In this document: positions 27,901 to 37,500 of the stretch, in pieces
Numbering within the stretch: the stretch's first letter is position 1
Layout: the number at the start of each line of letters is the position of its first letter
NCBI GenBank assembly: GCA_964036045.1
Contig: OZ038397.1
Location: 24,515,342 to 24,579,341 of the forward strand
Direction: 5' to 3'
DNA from: Eutreptiella sp. 'Long Island Sound 2002'
Taxonomy: Eukaryota; Euglenozoa; Euglenophyceae; Eutreptiales; Eutreptiaceae
Length of the DNA: 64,000 nucleotides
The notes under the pieces: model-generated
Databases searched by the model: none
The model's input: only the letters and a program-made list of their open reading frames with translations
Told to the model about the DNA's origin: nothing
Translations under genes and position numbers: made by a program

Positions 27901-29852
27901 CCGTCCTTGTACTCCAGGACTAGGCCAGCGTCGATACATTCTTGTATCTGTCGCTCGATCTCGTCGGCCTGCTCTTTAGGAGCTGGATAGGGTCTCCTCC
28001 GAATCTTATGACCCACGAACTCGGGTTTCAGCTTGAGGTCCATCTGTACCAGCTTGTCGCATGAGGCTGGAGGGGGTAGTTCTCCGAACACCTCCAGATA
28101 GGTCCTTATCAGCTTCTGTACCCGCGGGTCCAATACCTTGATCTTGTCCTCCATGTCCTCGTCGGAGTGTAAGTTGCTTGCCCCTTGAATAGACGTCGGG
28201 AGGTGGTCCTCCACCGACTCTTCGCCCGCGGTAGCATCCTTCAGCCCTTGGTAGGCATATAGAAGGTCTTGCTCGACCATCTCCGGTGCACGATGGCAAC
28301 ATAGGCACACTCGAGGGGGTTCACATACACATTCCTCCGAGAGGTCGTCCTCCTCTGGGGTCCTCACATGGGCGCCCCACACGCTCTTCATGAGCTTGAG
28401 ATCTACCTCCCTTTGCCAGGTGGTGATCTTCTGTTCGAGGTCCTCCTTCAATTGGGATAGGTCTCCCATACGTCCTTGCTTCAGTGGCCACGAGCTGCGG
28501 GTAGGCTTCGCGTAGCATAGCTTTTTCGCCACCAACTTCCTCTTGGAATCCACATACTCCCTGAGCCTGGATCGAGGGTCCAGCTCCTCATCCACGGGGT
28601 CTTCCACCCTCATGGAGAGTAGGGGTTTTAGTGGGGCGACGTACTCGGCGTTCTCCACTTCCTCCACCGCGGTCTGCACGAAGAAGGCGTCGTGCTCAGT
28701 TTCGTCGTCTGAGTGGATAGAGCTAGGTAGCTCAGATAGTCCACACTCAGAGACTCCATCAGGTACAGGTACATGACAGGGAGATTTGGGGGCGTTGGTG
28801 TCAGTCACGACGTACTCATCTCCTCCGGGTGTAGTTTCAACAGCATCTTGAGGTCGTAGGCGATCCTTCAAGTCACCCAAGGCGAGTCCATCGCTTTCTC
28901 GTTGTATAGCCTGGACCAGAGTAGGGTCCAGGTCTTCCCAGGGGATGGTGGTAAGACTTCCGTCCACCACGCTGAGCATACTCCCCCATCCGGGCTTCCC
29001 AATGGGCGTCTTGCGTCCCAGAGGCACGTAGATGGCCTCATCAGGTAATCGCACCGAGCTGATAGTCAGCTTGTCAAGGAGGGTTCGCCAGTACTCGTTG
29101 CCCCCATGGGCTCCCCAATCGGGGGAACACAGGACCATACGGGAACGTTCCAAGGCCACCTTGGTCAGCACCTTCCCCAGTTCACTGAATCTGGGGTTCC
29201 CGTAGGCCATCCCGAAAGAGGGCCAGTGAAATTTGTAGCTGCAGTTCTTCCCCTTGCTGCAGTATAGGTCCAGTACATGCTGCTTGTCGCTGGCGAACAG
29301 CTCCACACTTAGGTCTTCTCGAGAGTAACCCAACTCCTTCAGACCTTGGTCTAGGACTTCCCCCAATAGTTGATAGTCCTCAGTTTTGGAGGCCGCCATC
29401 ATGTTCGAGGGCTCCTCCTTCGATAGTCTCAGGTAACTCGAGGTATGTTCCGACTGCTCCAGTGGCACAGACTCTCTGCCACTGCCGTGGTCCACGTACA
29501 GGAGGTAGGGCGCTTGCAGTGTGAGGGATTGTATCTGGGAGTGCTGCACGAAGAAGTCAGTACCCAGTACAAAGTCGAAGGCCTCAGTGTCCATCACATA
29601 GAACCGATGGGCGATAGTTCGAGAGCCCATAGGTACCTCCACTTCACAGTCCCCGCAGCTGTGCACCACATGTCCATCCCCCATGCGTATAGCGGCGGTG
29701 GTCATGGTGTTCTTCAGGCTCCCACAAGGTAAAATTTTCTTGGCCACTATAGATATTGTGGCGCATGTATCCAGTACCCCCAGGTATTCACGTCCCCCTA
29801 GTCGGATACGTACCCAAAACACCAGGTCTTGGGTGCCACCAGAGCGTCCCTG
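24924..29852 (-). CDS. Pol of element D: protease, Dam-like, RT, RNase H, integrase, chromodomain
   Basis: The frame continues directly from gag after one TGA (29853-29855). No ATG precedes the protease active site; the earliest start-like codon is GTG at 29822. The protease has LDTCA instead of DTGA, followed by FVLGTDFFVQH. The Dam-like domain lies at about 29000-29390, with NPRF at 29187-29198 and CSPDWG. Reverse transcriptase has VDYGELN, MPFGVANAPALFQ and HIDD at about 27489-27500. RNase H starts at LVTDASN and has CDQEP and ADYISRN. Integrase has a zinc module (HESSGHVG, CPCRSC), Asp in VDYTEM, Asp in NSDEDV and a Glu in the LCEPQIR region. A chromodomain-like end (about 24990-25160) contains WEGFGVEEATWEP. 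The frame is otherwise intact. The Cys in DTCA is unusual for a retropepsin and may lower activity. Confidence 0.92.
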   Translation of the reverse strand, partial: QGRSGGTQDLVFWVRIRLGGREYLGVLDTCATISIVAKKILPCGSLKNTMTTAAIRMGDGHVVHSCGDCEVEVPMGSRTIAHRFYVMDTEAFDFVLGTDFFVQHSQIQSLTLQAPYLLYVDHGSGRESVPLEQSEHTSSYLRLSKEEPSNMMAASKTEDYQLLGEVLDQGLKELGYSREDLSVELFASDKQHVLDLYCSKGKNCSYKFHWPSFGMAYGNPRFSELGKVLTKVALERSRMVLCSPDWGAHGGNEYWRTLLDKLTISSVRLPDEAIYVPLGRKTPIGKPGWGSMLSVVDGSLTTIPWEDLDPTLVQAIQRESDGLALGDLKDRLRPQDAVETTPGGDEYVVTDTNAPKSPCHVPVPDGVSECGLSELPSSIHSDDETEHDAFFVQTAVEEVENAEYVAPLKPLLSMRVEDPVDEELDPRSRLREYVDSKRKLVAKKLCYAKPTRSSWPLKQGRMGDLSQLKEDLEQKITTWQREVDLKLMKSVWGAHVRTPEEDDLSEECVCEPPRVCLCCHRAPEMVEQDLLYAYQGLKDATAGEESVEDHLPTSIQGASNLHSDEDMEDKIKVLDPRVQKLIRTYLEVFGELPPPASCDKLVQMDLKLKPEFVGHKIRRRPYPAPKEQADEIERQIQECIDAGLVLEYKDGDYPLHCSPCFLVAKPGSTAKRLVVDYGELNKKTLNHSGSIPNMESTLEKIASCRYKTKMDKRSGFWQVDLTPNAQELLAFITPQRRVFKWKVMPFGVANAPALFQELMNKILSILRRRPKVQELISRGAKMEAHIDDVCLGTNTQEDHLILLGEFFAVCQENHTRLKLEKCEFMQETMQYLGFDVGYGWWTPAASKAKPLMDAKVRHEDPKKGLHDVRSFIGACNFYRRHIKNFTYTSAVLTDLIKKSTTWRWGPQEQQAFDELKDKVANAKCLGVPRAQGEVILVTDASNVGGGGTLFQWQALEKEEFDSAIFQWGTEGLNRDGTLKHSYPDDKWVLVPLGHWNWKWNQARGNYSTYEQELLAGMLVLSSQARLLGSNPVVWLCDQEPVRSFQKGPPPEKAKLRRWWTYLSQLRLTVHHIQGVKNECADYISRNNFDALIGARSEALAKEAFSRMDVHLDLNMTMIRPLDGLQQSEYLQEFGDIYRRLEKRLEPLLVNQDHWKQDKSYLWHEDRIVVPSDRVPALLKWTHESSGHVGADRTLRLFKQWFHTTWTDDQLRKTLQPIVDKCPCRSCKPGDIRDRGLYSTLPIPHCANSVLYVDYTEMPKFGGYDFALVVTCGLTRFTRVFPCTKHITGEETIKILLEEWFCVYGAPKEINSDEDVRVRSDTGWYKRVLRSLNVQVSTGIPYSHTSNPLCEPQIRVLKENVRIWCKTERTRDWVRLLPVISLMMNSQESSATGYSPHQLFMGRPAWFLHAPYPEDTHSSVGEWVQEQQAKVDKAKAMLQRVRERQWNKKNKHRVPATYQEGDWVLVHHSRLPAWPRSTSDDPYFGPYKILSVDGHRITVRCSPRLGGTLVCAAQHLKRYHDPEDLCGEEWELNDEEIAALDLQGAASPMEVEGELPDMNAEEMAKEGFYLVKSVLRHRYRQGWRFLSVWEGFGVEEATWEPFSAFVLPEGRLNSVLVDYLYQNNLGELLRLAETLASKTKARD

Positions 29853-29855
29853 TCA
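29812..29855 (-). promoter_or_regulatory. Candidate UGA readthrough site, gag to pol (element D)
   Basis: TGA (29853-29855) followed by CAG GGA separates gag and pol in one frame. A 6-bp stem ACCCAA/TTGGGT with an 11-nt loop starts 18 nt downstream (plus-strand coordinates 29829-29834 and 29812-29817). With no ATG before the protease, readthrough is the simplest route to pol. Confidence 0.45.
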
Positions 29856-31154
29856 GAATTCAGCGGGACAGGTCACCTCGAACCCCTTGTTCCGCAATTT
29901 GCGGGCCATCCTCATGAAACGGCTTCTCTTCTTGGCGTTGCCGTCATCACCACCTTCATGCTCACGCTTGGCTCCTTGTTCTTGCTGGGCCTGCGTCTGT
30001 GAGCGTGTGGTAGGTCCAGACTGCCCTCCAGAGGGCTCGGAGTTCCCCCCTGGATTAGGGTTGGGGTTACCTCCGTTCTTGTCCTTGTTCTTGTTGTCGT
30101 TCTGGCGGTTAGCGCCTCCTCCTCGTCCACCTTGACCCTTGTCTTGACCACCTTGACCACGTCCTTTCGACTTGCCCTTGCCGGAGTCGTTGCCTTTGGC
30201 CTTGCCTCCACCTTTGCCTGAGCTTTTGCCAGGATCTTCCCCCTTAAGCTTCGCCGATAGGCGTTGCTTATGGTAGCACTCATTCTCGTAGTGCTTCCGC
30301 TTACCGCAGAATGCAAACGTGATGGTGCAGCGGTAATGATCCGGCAGCTTCACTTTGGCGCCGGTGATCTTTTCCTGCTGCTTCCCCTGGACGACGAAGC
30401 AGTCTCACTGCTCGCAGTCAGAGGCGTGCTGCAGGTGGCCCTGCTCATCTCTGGCATCACACCAGAATAGCTCCTTCACGTTCTCCATTAGGCGGGCGTG
30501 GGCGTGTTTGGGGGTAGTCCCCTGCCCTGGTCGGGACCCTTGGTACCCTTTGCCTCCAGAACCTCCACAAGGACGGTAGTTGTTCAGGTGCTGGTCGCTC
30601 TCCTTCTCCAGCGCCATCTCCAGGAGCAGCACGCATAGATCCTCGTAGCGGAGGGATCTAGCCTTGCGCTCAGCCGTCAGACGGCACTCGTCCCATAGCT
30701 CTCGGGGGAGCTTAGCGCACAACCAGAACAGCAGGTCGTCGCTGCTGTAGGAGCCGGGCGTCAGTCGTCCAGCCCAGTGATCCAAGTCCGCCAACAGCTC
30801 GGAGACCCTGCCAGGTTTGGGGTTGTTGGGCAGCACGGGCAGGTTCTGGATCTCGGCCCTGATGGAGTGGTCGGTCTCGTAGGTTGGGTACTGCCTCTCC
30901 AGGGCAACCAACACGTCGGCAAAGGTGGCGGAGTTAGTGACGATCTGCCTGACCTGCTTCTCCAGGTACTTGGTCTTGCAGCACTGCAGGAGCAGATCGC
31001 ACTTCACTCGCCCACTCGCGTGGGTTTGGCCGGTCAGTCGTAGGAACCGGCCAAAGTTCTCAGCGAACTCGCTGAGGTCCTTGCCTGTGAACTCAGGCAG
31101 GTTTACCACTATCTTGGAGGTGGCAATAGCCTTCGCCTCCTGAGCTCGGCGTCC
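29856..31154 (-). CDS. Gag of element D, C-terminal part (with one in-frame TGA)
   Basis: It continues gag from 41932-43133 across the inserted element C. It begins in the capsid-like domain (VNLPEFTGKDLSEFAENFGRFL, about 30860-31115), then has a Cys/His segment (WCDARDEQGH...DC), an in-frame TGA at 30405-30407, then CTITFAFCGKRKHYENEC, a CCHC-like knuckle whose last part is C-x4-H-x4-C but whose first pair is C-x6-C. The tail is Gly/Lys/Asn-rich and highly basic, suited to binding RNA. The internal TGA is either a mutation or a second readthrough codon; both sides keep the same frame and character. A 7-bp stem (CTGCTTC/GAAGCAG) begins 2 nt after that TGA. Its product would package element RNA. 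Confidence 0.82.
31150..31154. other. Target-site duplication of element C, left copy
   Basis: CGTCC, identical to 41932-41936; it lies in gag codons of element D. Confidence 0.92.
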
Positions 31155-31686
31155 TGTAAGTGCGGCTAGCCCCATCTGCTCAGATTTTCAGACATTCTGC
31201 CCAGATTGGCTACATTTTGGTCATTTTCTTTGCTTCGGCGGAATCGCCGCCTCACAGCTCAGTCTCAGGATATTTCCTATATATTTCTGATATGCCGGAT
31301 TTGATTCCGCGGTCCATTTCCCGTAAATCCGCCGCGTTCCGCTATTTTAGCTGGAATCGCCATTTGCCGCTGACGCGCGCTCGCGGGCCAGATCGGCCAA
31401 ACATTTTTACATAATTGGATTATTTAAATCTTTTCAGACAGTTTTGGACACTCAGATGTATTTAGAATAATTCGCACCAATTTTCTTCATAGACTGGGAT
31501 TTTCTGCCGGACCACAATCAGCATGGACCTTGCTTCAGTTGTTGCTGCTCTCGCCTCCGTTGGTGTCCGAGTATCCGGTTCCACCCCCAATAGCAACGTT
31601 CAGGGAGACTCCTCGCGTGCCTGCCCCACTGGTCTTGCCGGCCCCGAGCCCTCCGGCACCCACAACGACCCAGGGCAGCACTTTCA
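31155..31686 (+). repeat. 5' LTR of element C (532 bp)
   Basis: Nearly identical to 41400-41931. It contains an AT-rich promoter-like stretch (31410-31470) and, unusually, the gag start codon at 31523 with the first 54 or so gag codons. Confidence 0.95.
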
Positions 31687-34558
31687 TGGTAGCAGAGGCT
31701 ACCTGAATGTTGTTCCTTTGGTGTCCCAACCACAGTTAGCTCCCCAGTACGGCCCCGTAGACTCCGCCACCTCCGGAGACGTAACGATTACGCTGCCGTG
31801 GTGCTGTGCGAACGAGGCCTTGAGAGGAATGCCTTGCGCTAGCCCAAGCTGCCCAAGAAGGGCACAAATCAGCAGCTGTGGGGACCCAAATTACAATCCC
31901 AATCCCAGTCGAAATTGGCCATCAAGCAGCTGGAATCTCCCAGCCTACGCTGATGGCAACACTCCGGTGGACCTTACGGAGCTGGCAGGTACCCACATCC
32001 CTTATCAATGTCCCACATTCGAGACCATCGAAGCCGACATTGACGACATTGAGATGGGTGGTCCAGGTGAGGTACCTAACTATAATCGACCAGCCAATTG
32101 GGCACAATGGGACAACCATTTGTCTTCAGAAGTGACCCGTAACCTTGAGGCGCTTGAGGCCCTTTGTCTATTAGCCACGTCTAAGCTGATAGGTCAAGAA
32201 AGAATCGCCTCTGATTTTTTATTCGAATATTTTTTCCTCCTTCAAGAAGAAATTAATACCAGGATGTGGTGGTGTTCTAAAGAAGATGAATCTTTTGCCA
32301 TTTTTTTGCAGATCTGGGAGGCAAGCCCCTTCCCGAAGGAGAAGACCAAGGCACCTGTTGCCGGGCCCTCCGCCCCTCATCCCTCTGTTTCCATCCGCGA
32401 CGATCTAGCCGCCGCAGTGGGGGAAGGAGTTTTAGAGGCAGCTAGGCAGGCAAGCCTGGAAATTAGGCCTGAAGGAGCTCCGCAAGTGGACTCCTGGCTG
32501 CGAACCACTGAGATTAGCGGTCCGACAGCCTGCTCAGGCCCTTCAGGACACGGTATGTACTGTCCTGCCGACTGCTCTTGCAGATTACAGCGAGATACTG
32601 AGCTCCAATTGCTCAAAGATCAAATGCAACTCATCATTCAGACGCTGGGAATTAAAGATCTTTTCAAGACACACATGCGGTCTGAGGGCGCATCATCGGT
32701 GGAACAAACAACAGAACCGTCGGAGGAGGCGACAGAAATTTTTTCGATTGCTCCTTCGGTGGACTCTAACACCACCGATGCCAGGATCAGCAGGACTAAG
32801 CTAAAGGAAAGGGTTACAATCTCTCGATCTCAGAGTAGGTCGGCGAAGGCTAGGACTGAGGCTCAGAATGCCAAGCGAACTGCCTCCCGTACTGCCCTTC
32901 CTGCTGTTGATTCCAATGCAATAGCCCAGATGTTGCTCGCCCAGACCCTCGCCGGAGCTGGTGTGGCTAATGATGCCGCCAAGGTGTCTGCCATTACGGC
33001 CGGTGTTGGGCTGGATTCACTTCTAAATCCTACTTCATTGCGACTTCGTCAGGTTGCCAAGCAACCGAAGTATAATGGAAACCCCAGACGTTGGCCTCAG
33101 TTCCAACGGGAATTTAGACTGTGGGTTAAGACTCAAAAACTCCAAGATGATCAGTTCCTGATGGCCCTCTTGGACTGCCTTGAGGGAGCGCCGGCCAACA
33201 CTTGGCTCCGGACCTGGAGTGATCGTGAGGATTCAAGTTCCCCCCTTACCTTTGATGAGGTGTGGGAACAGCTGGAGGTACGTGGATCCCGGCTGCCAGA
33301 GGACCATTACCACCAGATGTTGAAGAATTTTCCTTCGTTCTCGCGATTAATCTTGCACGAAGTGCAAGACAAGAGACAGCGCTTCTGGAATCTCGTAGAA
33401 GAATCTGAACATTCAGGCGAAAAATTTTCTAGTGCCGAGCTGAAAAATCTGATTTTTGACAAGATCCCCTCTGAAACCGCCGCCACCCTTCGGAATAAAC
33501 AGTCCGAAGAAAAGGTCAAGACCTGGTGGGCGGAGGTCGATGGCTTCGATGCCTCGGCCAACAGGTTTTCCGTCAGGGAATCACTTCAAAAGTGTTCCCC
33601 CACGTCGTTTACCAAGGTGAAATTCACTGAAAACACGTGGAAAATCAAGTTTAATGAACACGAGGATCGGGACTTGTTTGTCCAAGTCCTCAATAGGGGA
33701 GTAAGTTTCCACGGCCATCGCCTGAAGGCCAGGAACTGGGTGTTTTCGTTCACCCCGCAGGAACTGTGGGAAGAGGTTGAGCGGCTCGCTGACGCCGCCA
33801 ATCAAAATTTCCATGAGGGTCTTGGGGGAAACAGGAATACCCAGCAAAACACCCAAGATGGGGCCCAAAAGGGCAACAAAAAGGTGAATGACACCCGGAA
33901 TGTTCAGGATCATTGTAGCATCTGCCTTCTTTTAGGTTCTACGAACCGAGCTAAGACGCATTCTACTGGTAATCACCGATGGTCTGCTTACGATCACAAG
34001 GTGATTGGTGAAAATGTCAGTAATTCGCAGAATTCAGACAGGAATGACAGACAGGTGCATGGTGCAAAGGGGGGAAAGGGTAATCCGACCCCCTCCGGTG
34101 GAAACAAAAATACTGGAGGCCCTGGCGGGTCCCAAGGCAAAGGAAATCGGACTCCATCCGGCTCCGGTGGGCAGCCGAACGGCCAGACAAGTCCTAATGT
34201 CAACGCCGGAGGCGGAAATCGAAATCCAGGCCAAACCCCTCAATCCGGTACAAACAAAGGAAATGCTCCAGGATCACAGGGTAAAGGCAAGGGAAATCCT
34301 TCGGGAACCCCTTTCTCTGGTAAGGGCAGAGGGCGTGGCGACGGTGGTGGTCCATCATCCGGCGGCCGTGGCCGTGGACGTGGAAAGGGCAATCATCGTG
34401 TGGATCAGGTCTCAGGTGCAGATCAGGTGTCCGATGCGGATCGAGATTATGTCGAAAATGCCCTGAACCCAGCGGATGATCCGTTCCAAGATGAGTGGAT
34501 CGACGAATCAGGCTGTGTTCACAATGTTAACGCAGCCACTGGAGGTCAGAACGCCTAG
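31523..34558 (+). CDS. Gag of element C, start codon inside the LTR
   Basis: 1011 residues. The first ATG (31523) lies inside the 5' LTR; the frame reads through the LTR end and primer site without a stop. The next Met is about residue 102, so a later start or an RNA splice is possible. A low-complexity N-terminal third is followed by a basic RSQSRSAK segment (about 430-455), a capsid-like domain (about 510-700; PKYNGNPRRWPQFQREFRLW), and a C-x2-C...H-x4-H cluster (DHCSIC...THSTGNH) in place of a CCHC knuckle. The C-terminal 180 residues are Gly/Asn-rich with RGRG repeats, typical of RNA binding. It stops at TAG (34556) followed by GGG and continues in the same frame into pol. Confidence 0.85.
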   Translation: MDLASVVAALASVGVRVSGSTPNSNVQGDSSRACPTGLAGPEPSGTHNDPGQHFHGSRGYLNVVPLVSQPQLAPQYGPVDSATSGDVTITLPWCCANEALRGMPCASPSCPRRAQISSCGDPNYNPNPSRNWPSSSWNLPAYADGNTPVDLTELAGTHIPYQCPTFETIEADIDDIEMGGPGEVPNYNRPANWAQWDNHLSSEVTRNLEALEALCLLATSKLIGQERIASDFLFEYFFLLQEEINTRMWWCSKEDESFAIFLQIWEASPFPKEKTKAPVAGPSAPHPSVSIRDDLAAAVGEGVLEAARQASLEIRPEGAPQVDSWLRTTEISGPTACSGPSGHGMYCPADCSCRLQRDTELQLLKDQMQLIIQTLGIKDLFKTHMRSEGASSVEQTTEPSEEATEIFSIAPSVDSNTTDARISRTKLKERVTISRSQSRSAKARTEAQNAKRTASRTALPAVDSNAIAQMLLAQTLAGAGVANDAAKVSAITAGVGLDSLLNPTSLRLRQVAKQPKYNGNPRRWPQFQREFRLWVKTQKLQDDQFLMALLDCLEGAPANTWLRTWSDREDSSSPLTFDEVWEQLEVRGSRLPEDHYHQMLKNFPSFSRLILHEVQDKRQRFWNLVEESEHSGEKFSSAELKNLIFDKIPSETAATLRNKQSEEKVKTWWAEVDGFDASANRFSVRESLQKCSPTSFTKVKFTENTWKIKFNEHEDRDLFVQVLNRGVSFHGHRLKARNWVFSFTPQELWEEVERLADAANQNFHEGLGGNRNTQQNTQDGAQKGNKKVNDTRNVQDHCSICLLLGSTNRAKTHSTGNHRWSAYDHKVIGENVSNSQNSDRNDRQVHGAKGGKGNPTPSGGNKNTGGPGGSQGKGNRTPSGSGGQPNGQTSPNVNAGGGNRNPGQTPQSGTNKGNAPGSQGKGKGNPSGTPFSGKGRGRGDGGGPSSGGRGRGRGKGNHRVDQVSGADQVSDADRDYVENALNPADDPFQDEWIDESGCVHNVNAATGGQNA
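31687..31698 (+). promoter_or_regulatory. Primer-binding site of element C, initiator tRNA-Met type
   Basis: TGGTAGCAGAGG begins at the base after the 5' LTR. It is the complement of an initiator tRNA-Met 3' end (CCTCTGCTACCA), the usual primer for many Ty3 and Ty1 elements. Confidence 0.88.
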
Positions 34559-34593
34559 GGGAGCCACGAAAATCGCCCCTCCCCAGGCGATTT
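34556..34593 (+). promoter_or_regulatory. Candidate UAG readthrough signal with pseudoknot, gag to pol (element C)
   Basis: TAG GGG lies between gag and pol in one frame. Directly after it GGGAG (34559-34563) can pair with CTCCC (34579-34583), which lies in the loop of an 8-bp stem AAATCGCC (34570-34577)/GGCGATTT (34586-34593). That is an H-type pseudoknot. Pol has no ATG before its protease, so readthrough is strongly indicated. The structure starts immediately after the stop, whereas the murine leukaemia virus pseudoknot has an 8-nt spacer. Confidence 0.65.
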
Positions 34594-37500
34594 CAGGCAT
34601 GATCCCCAGATTCCAGATCGACCATTACTTGATGTAGGGTCGCTTGTCTCCTCTCCCCTGGATCCGGCAGCGGATCCTTCTGTTGTAGTGGACGAGGTTG
34701 GTGTACAGTCCAAGCACAGGGCCCGTCAGTTTGTCACAAAGCTATGGGTCTCTGATTGCAAGGGAAATTTCCATCTCGCCACTTGTTTGTGTGACAATGG
34801 ATCAGAGGTAAATCTCCAATCCAATTCATTCTTACCCGACGACTGCGTGTTTGAGTCGCCTCATCCTGTTACCCTCGAGGGAGTTTCTGGACATTCTCTC
34901 GCAGGTGGGCAACGCGGTTGTTATATATCAACTCATTTGGTCGCTCAAGACCTTTGGAAAGAGCAAAATGTGGAAGAAGTTGTCCTTAAGGATGACTACT
35001 TCTATCGTGCCGACATAAAGTATGACCTTTATTTGGGCCATCCTTGGCTTCGCAAGAACAGGGTAGCGCCCGTAGGTCATCGTCGTTGTTTTTTGCTGGA
35101 GTCAGGTCCCTTGGAGCGTCCTGAATTTCGTTTTTTGCACGCAGGGTTTAAAAGTGCAGAAGAATTTTTGAAGCAAAAGGTGACACCAAAATTTGGTGAA
35201 GATGTCACCATTGCAGAGGTGAATGGGAGTGCCGATTACTCCCAAGAGTTAGAATGTCTTCGTAGGGACTCCCAGCCACAACGCCCTTCGCGCTGGCACT
35301 CTTCATCCTACAGAGTTGTCGACAAATGGCGCGATGCAATTTGTGAATACTTTCATGAACATCATTCCTTTTGGCCACAGTATGATGCCTTTGCTAACCG
35401 TGAGAACCAGCGCTTTGACAAGCACTTTAGCGACGCTTGGACCCATAAATGGGACAAGAAGTTGTGGATTAATCCTCCGTTTCACTTAATCCAGCAGGTC
35501 ATCCACAAAATCAAGCAAGATAAAACCCAGGCAATTTTAGTTGTGCCCTTGTGGGACGACAAGCCTTGGTTTCAGGAATTACAAGACATTTGTGTAGATT
35601 ACATCGAACTTCCCAGGAAGATTAAGCTGTATGCCAGGGACGACACAGGTCCCCTGCCACAGCGGTCCTGGAGTTCGCTTGCATTCCTGGTGGATGGAAA
35701 GCTTTCTGACTCTAATTCTGCTGATTCTGGTACTGATTCTTGTGTTGGGTCTGAATCTGAGGTTGAGCGTGGTACTGATGATGAATTTATTTTTTCTGAT
35801 TTTTGTCCGTCAGATACCCAAGGTGATCCAACGTCCAATGGATCCGCCTCGTCTCCCTCTTCCCCAATACGATCGACATCGAAAAGAATCTTCAGTGCAC
35901 GGGCGAAGAAAAATTCCAAATCGCGCCGCAAATTCAGAGTTTTTTATGAAAAACCCCCTGTGGAAGCTTTCATGGATCCTTTCGAGGAGCCGGATCACGA
36001 AGAGAATCTCTGGGATTTCGACACAAGACCCACCTATCTTCAAGAGGCAGTTGATACGGACCTGTTTAGGGACATCCGTAAGAAGATTCTTCCTGCCAAA
36101 GCCGAAGAAGTCGCCAAAGTTTTTTCGACAGTAATTCCTGGCGATCAGGTGGACACTGAATTGTGTTCCAAGTCAAGAGAAAAGATTTTTGAGGAACGGA
36201 AGGACACAACCCTTTCTGGGAAGTTGATCAAAGATCCCCCTGTCCGTGGACAGTTCGGTGAAGCCTTCATCGAGCTTCGTGAAGGGTACAAGGCAAAAAA
36301 ACAGCGCCCTTATGAAAATCATGGACACAAACATGAGATACTCAGAAAAATCATCGAGAGAAATCTCAGGGAATTTGGTTGGCTTGAGGGTTGTATGACC
36401 AGCGAATGGTGCTGTGCACCCTTCACAGTCCCGAAGCCACCGCCTGCAGACCAGAACACTATTGATGGTTGGCGAATGGTTGTTGATTTTCGCAATCTCA
36501 ACGCCGAAACCAAGGCGGATTCACACCCCCTGCCCCTCATTGAGGAGGAAATCGCCAAGAGGGCAAGAGGTCGTTTGTTTTCTGTGCTGGATCTCCGTCA
36601 CGGCTTTCACCAAATGCCGTTGAGGAAGGACAGCCGACCTCTCACCTGTATGTGCACGCCATGTGGCCCAGTCCAATGGACCGTCATGCCCATGGGGCTG
36701 AAGAACGCCCCCTCATTTTTTCAAAGAATGATGGAGGATGTGCTGTTCACAACCCATCCTGAGCTTCGTGCCTTCGTGAGTGTGTACATAGATGACATAA
36801 TCATCGCGACGGAAGGGGAGGGACTGACCGAAGCCGAGCTGGTGGCCCTACATGAGAAGCAGCTGAACCAAGTTTTGGACATTCTTGACGCCAATCAGCT
36901 GATTTGTGGGCCAAAGAAGGGAAAATTATTTTTAAAATCAGTTGAATTTTGTGGTTCTCTCCTAGAGAATGGCACCCGACGACCCAGTCCAGGGAAGCTC
37001 GTCGCTATTCAGAAGTGGAAGCGCCCTGAGACGATCACAGAGTTGAGAGGATTCCTGGGTTGTTGCAATTTTTACCACACTTTTGTGCCGAATTATGCCA
37101 AATTTGCTGCCCCCCTCACTGAATTATTGAAGGTAGGGAGAGATGCGGGCAAGGCAGGTTCAAAGGTTCGTGTCAAGTGGACTGACGAGTGCGAGGAGGC
37201 CTTCCATCACTTGAAGGCGGCCCTCTGTGAAGTCGCCACGTTGCATGTGCCCCAATTCGACCGACCCTTCTACATTAGAACCGACGCATCTAGGTACGCG
37301 ATCGGAGCTGTCCTTGAACAGGTTGATGAAGCCACAGGTGATCATTACCCTCTTGCATTTTGGTCTCGGAAGCTAGCCCCACGCCAAATGCAATGGTCGC
37401 CGCGTGAGCAAGAAACGTATGCCATAATTTGCGCTCTAAAAAAGTACCAATCGTGGGTTGGCACCAATCGAGTCGAGGTCCTGACGGATCATCGATCTCT

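Noticed and set aside
31160-31414. 84-aa frames in both C LTRs (also 41405-41659)
   Set aside because: Conserved only because the LTRs are duplicates; no domain, and upstream of the likely transcript start.
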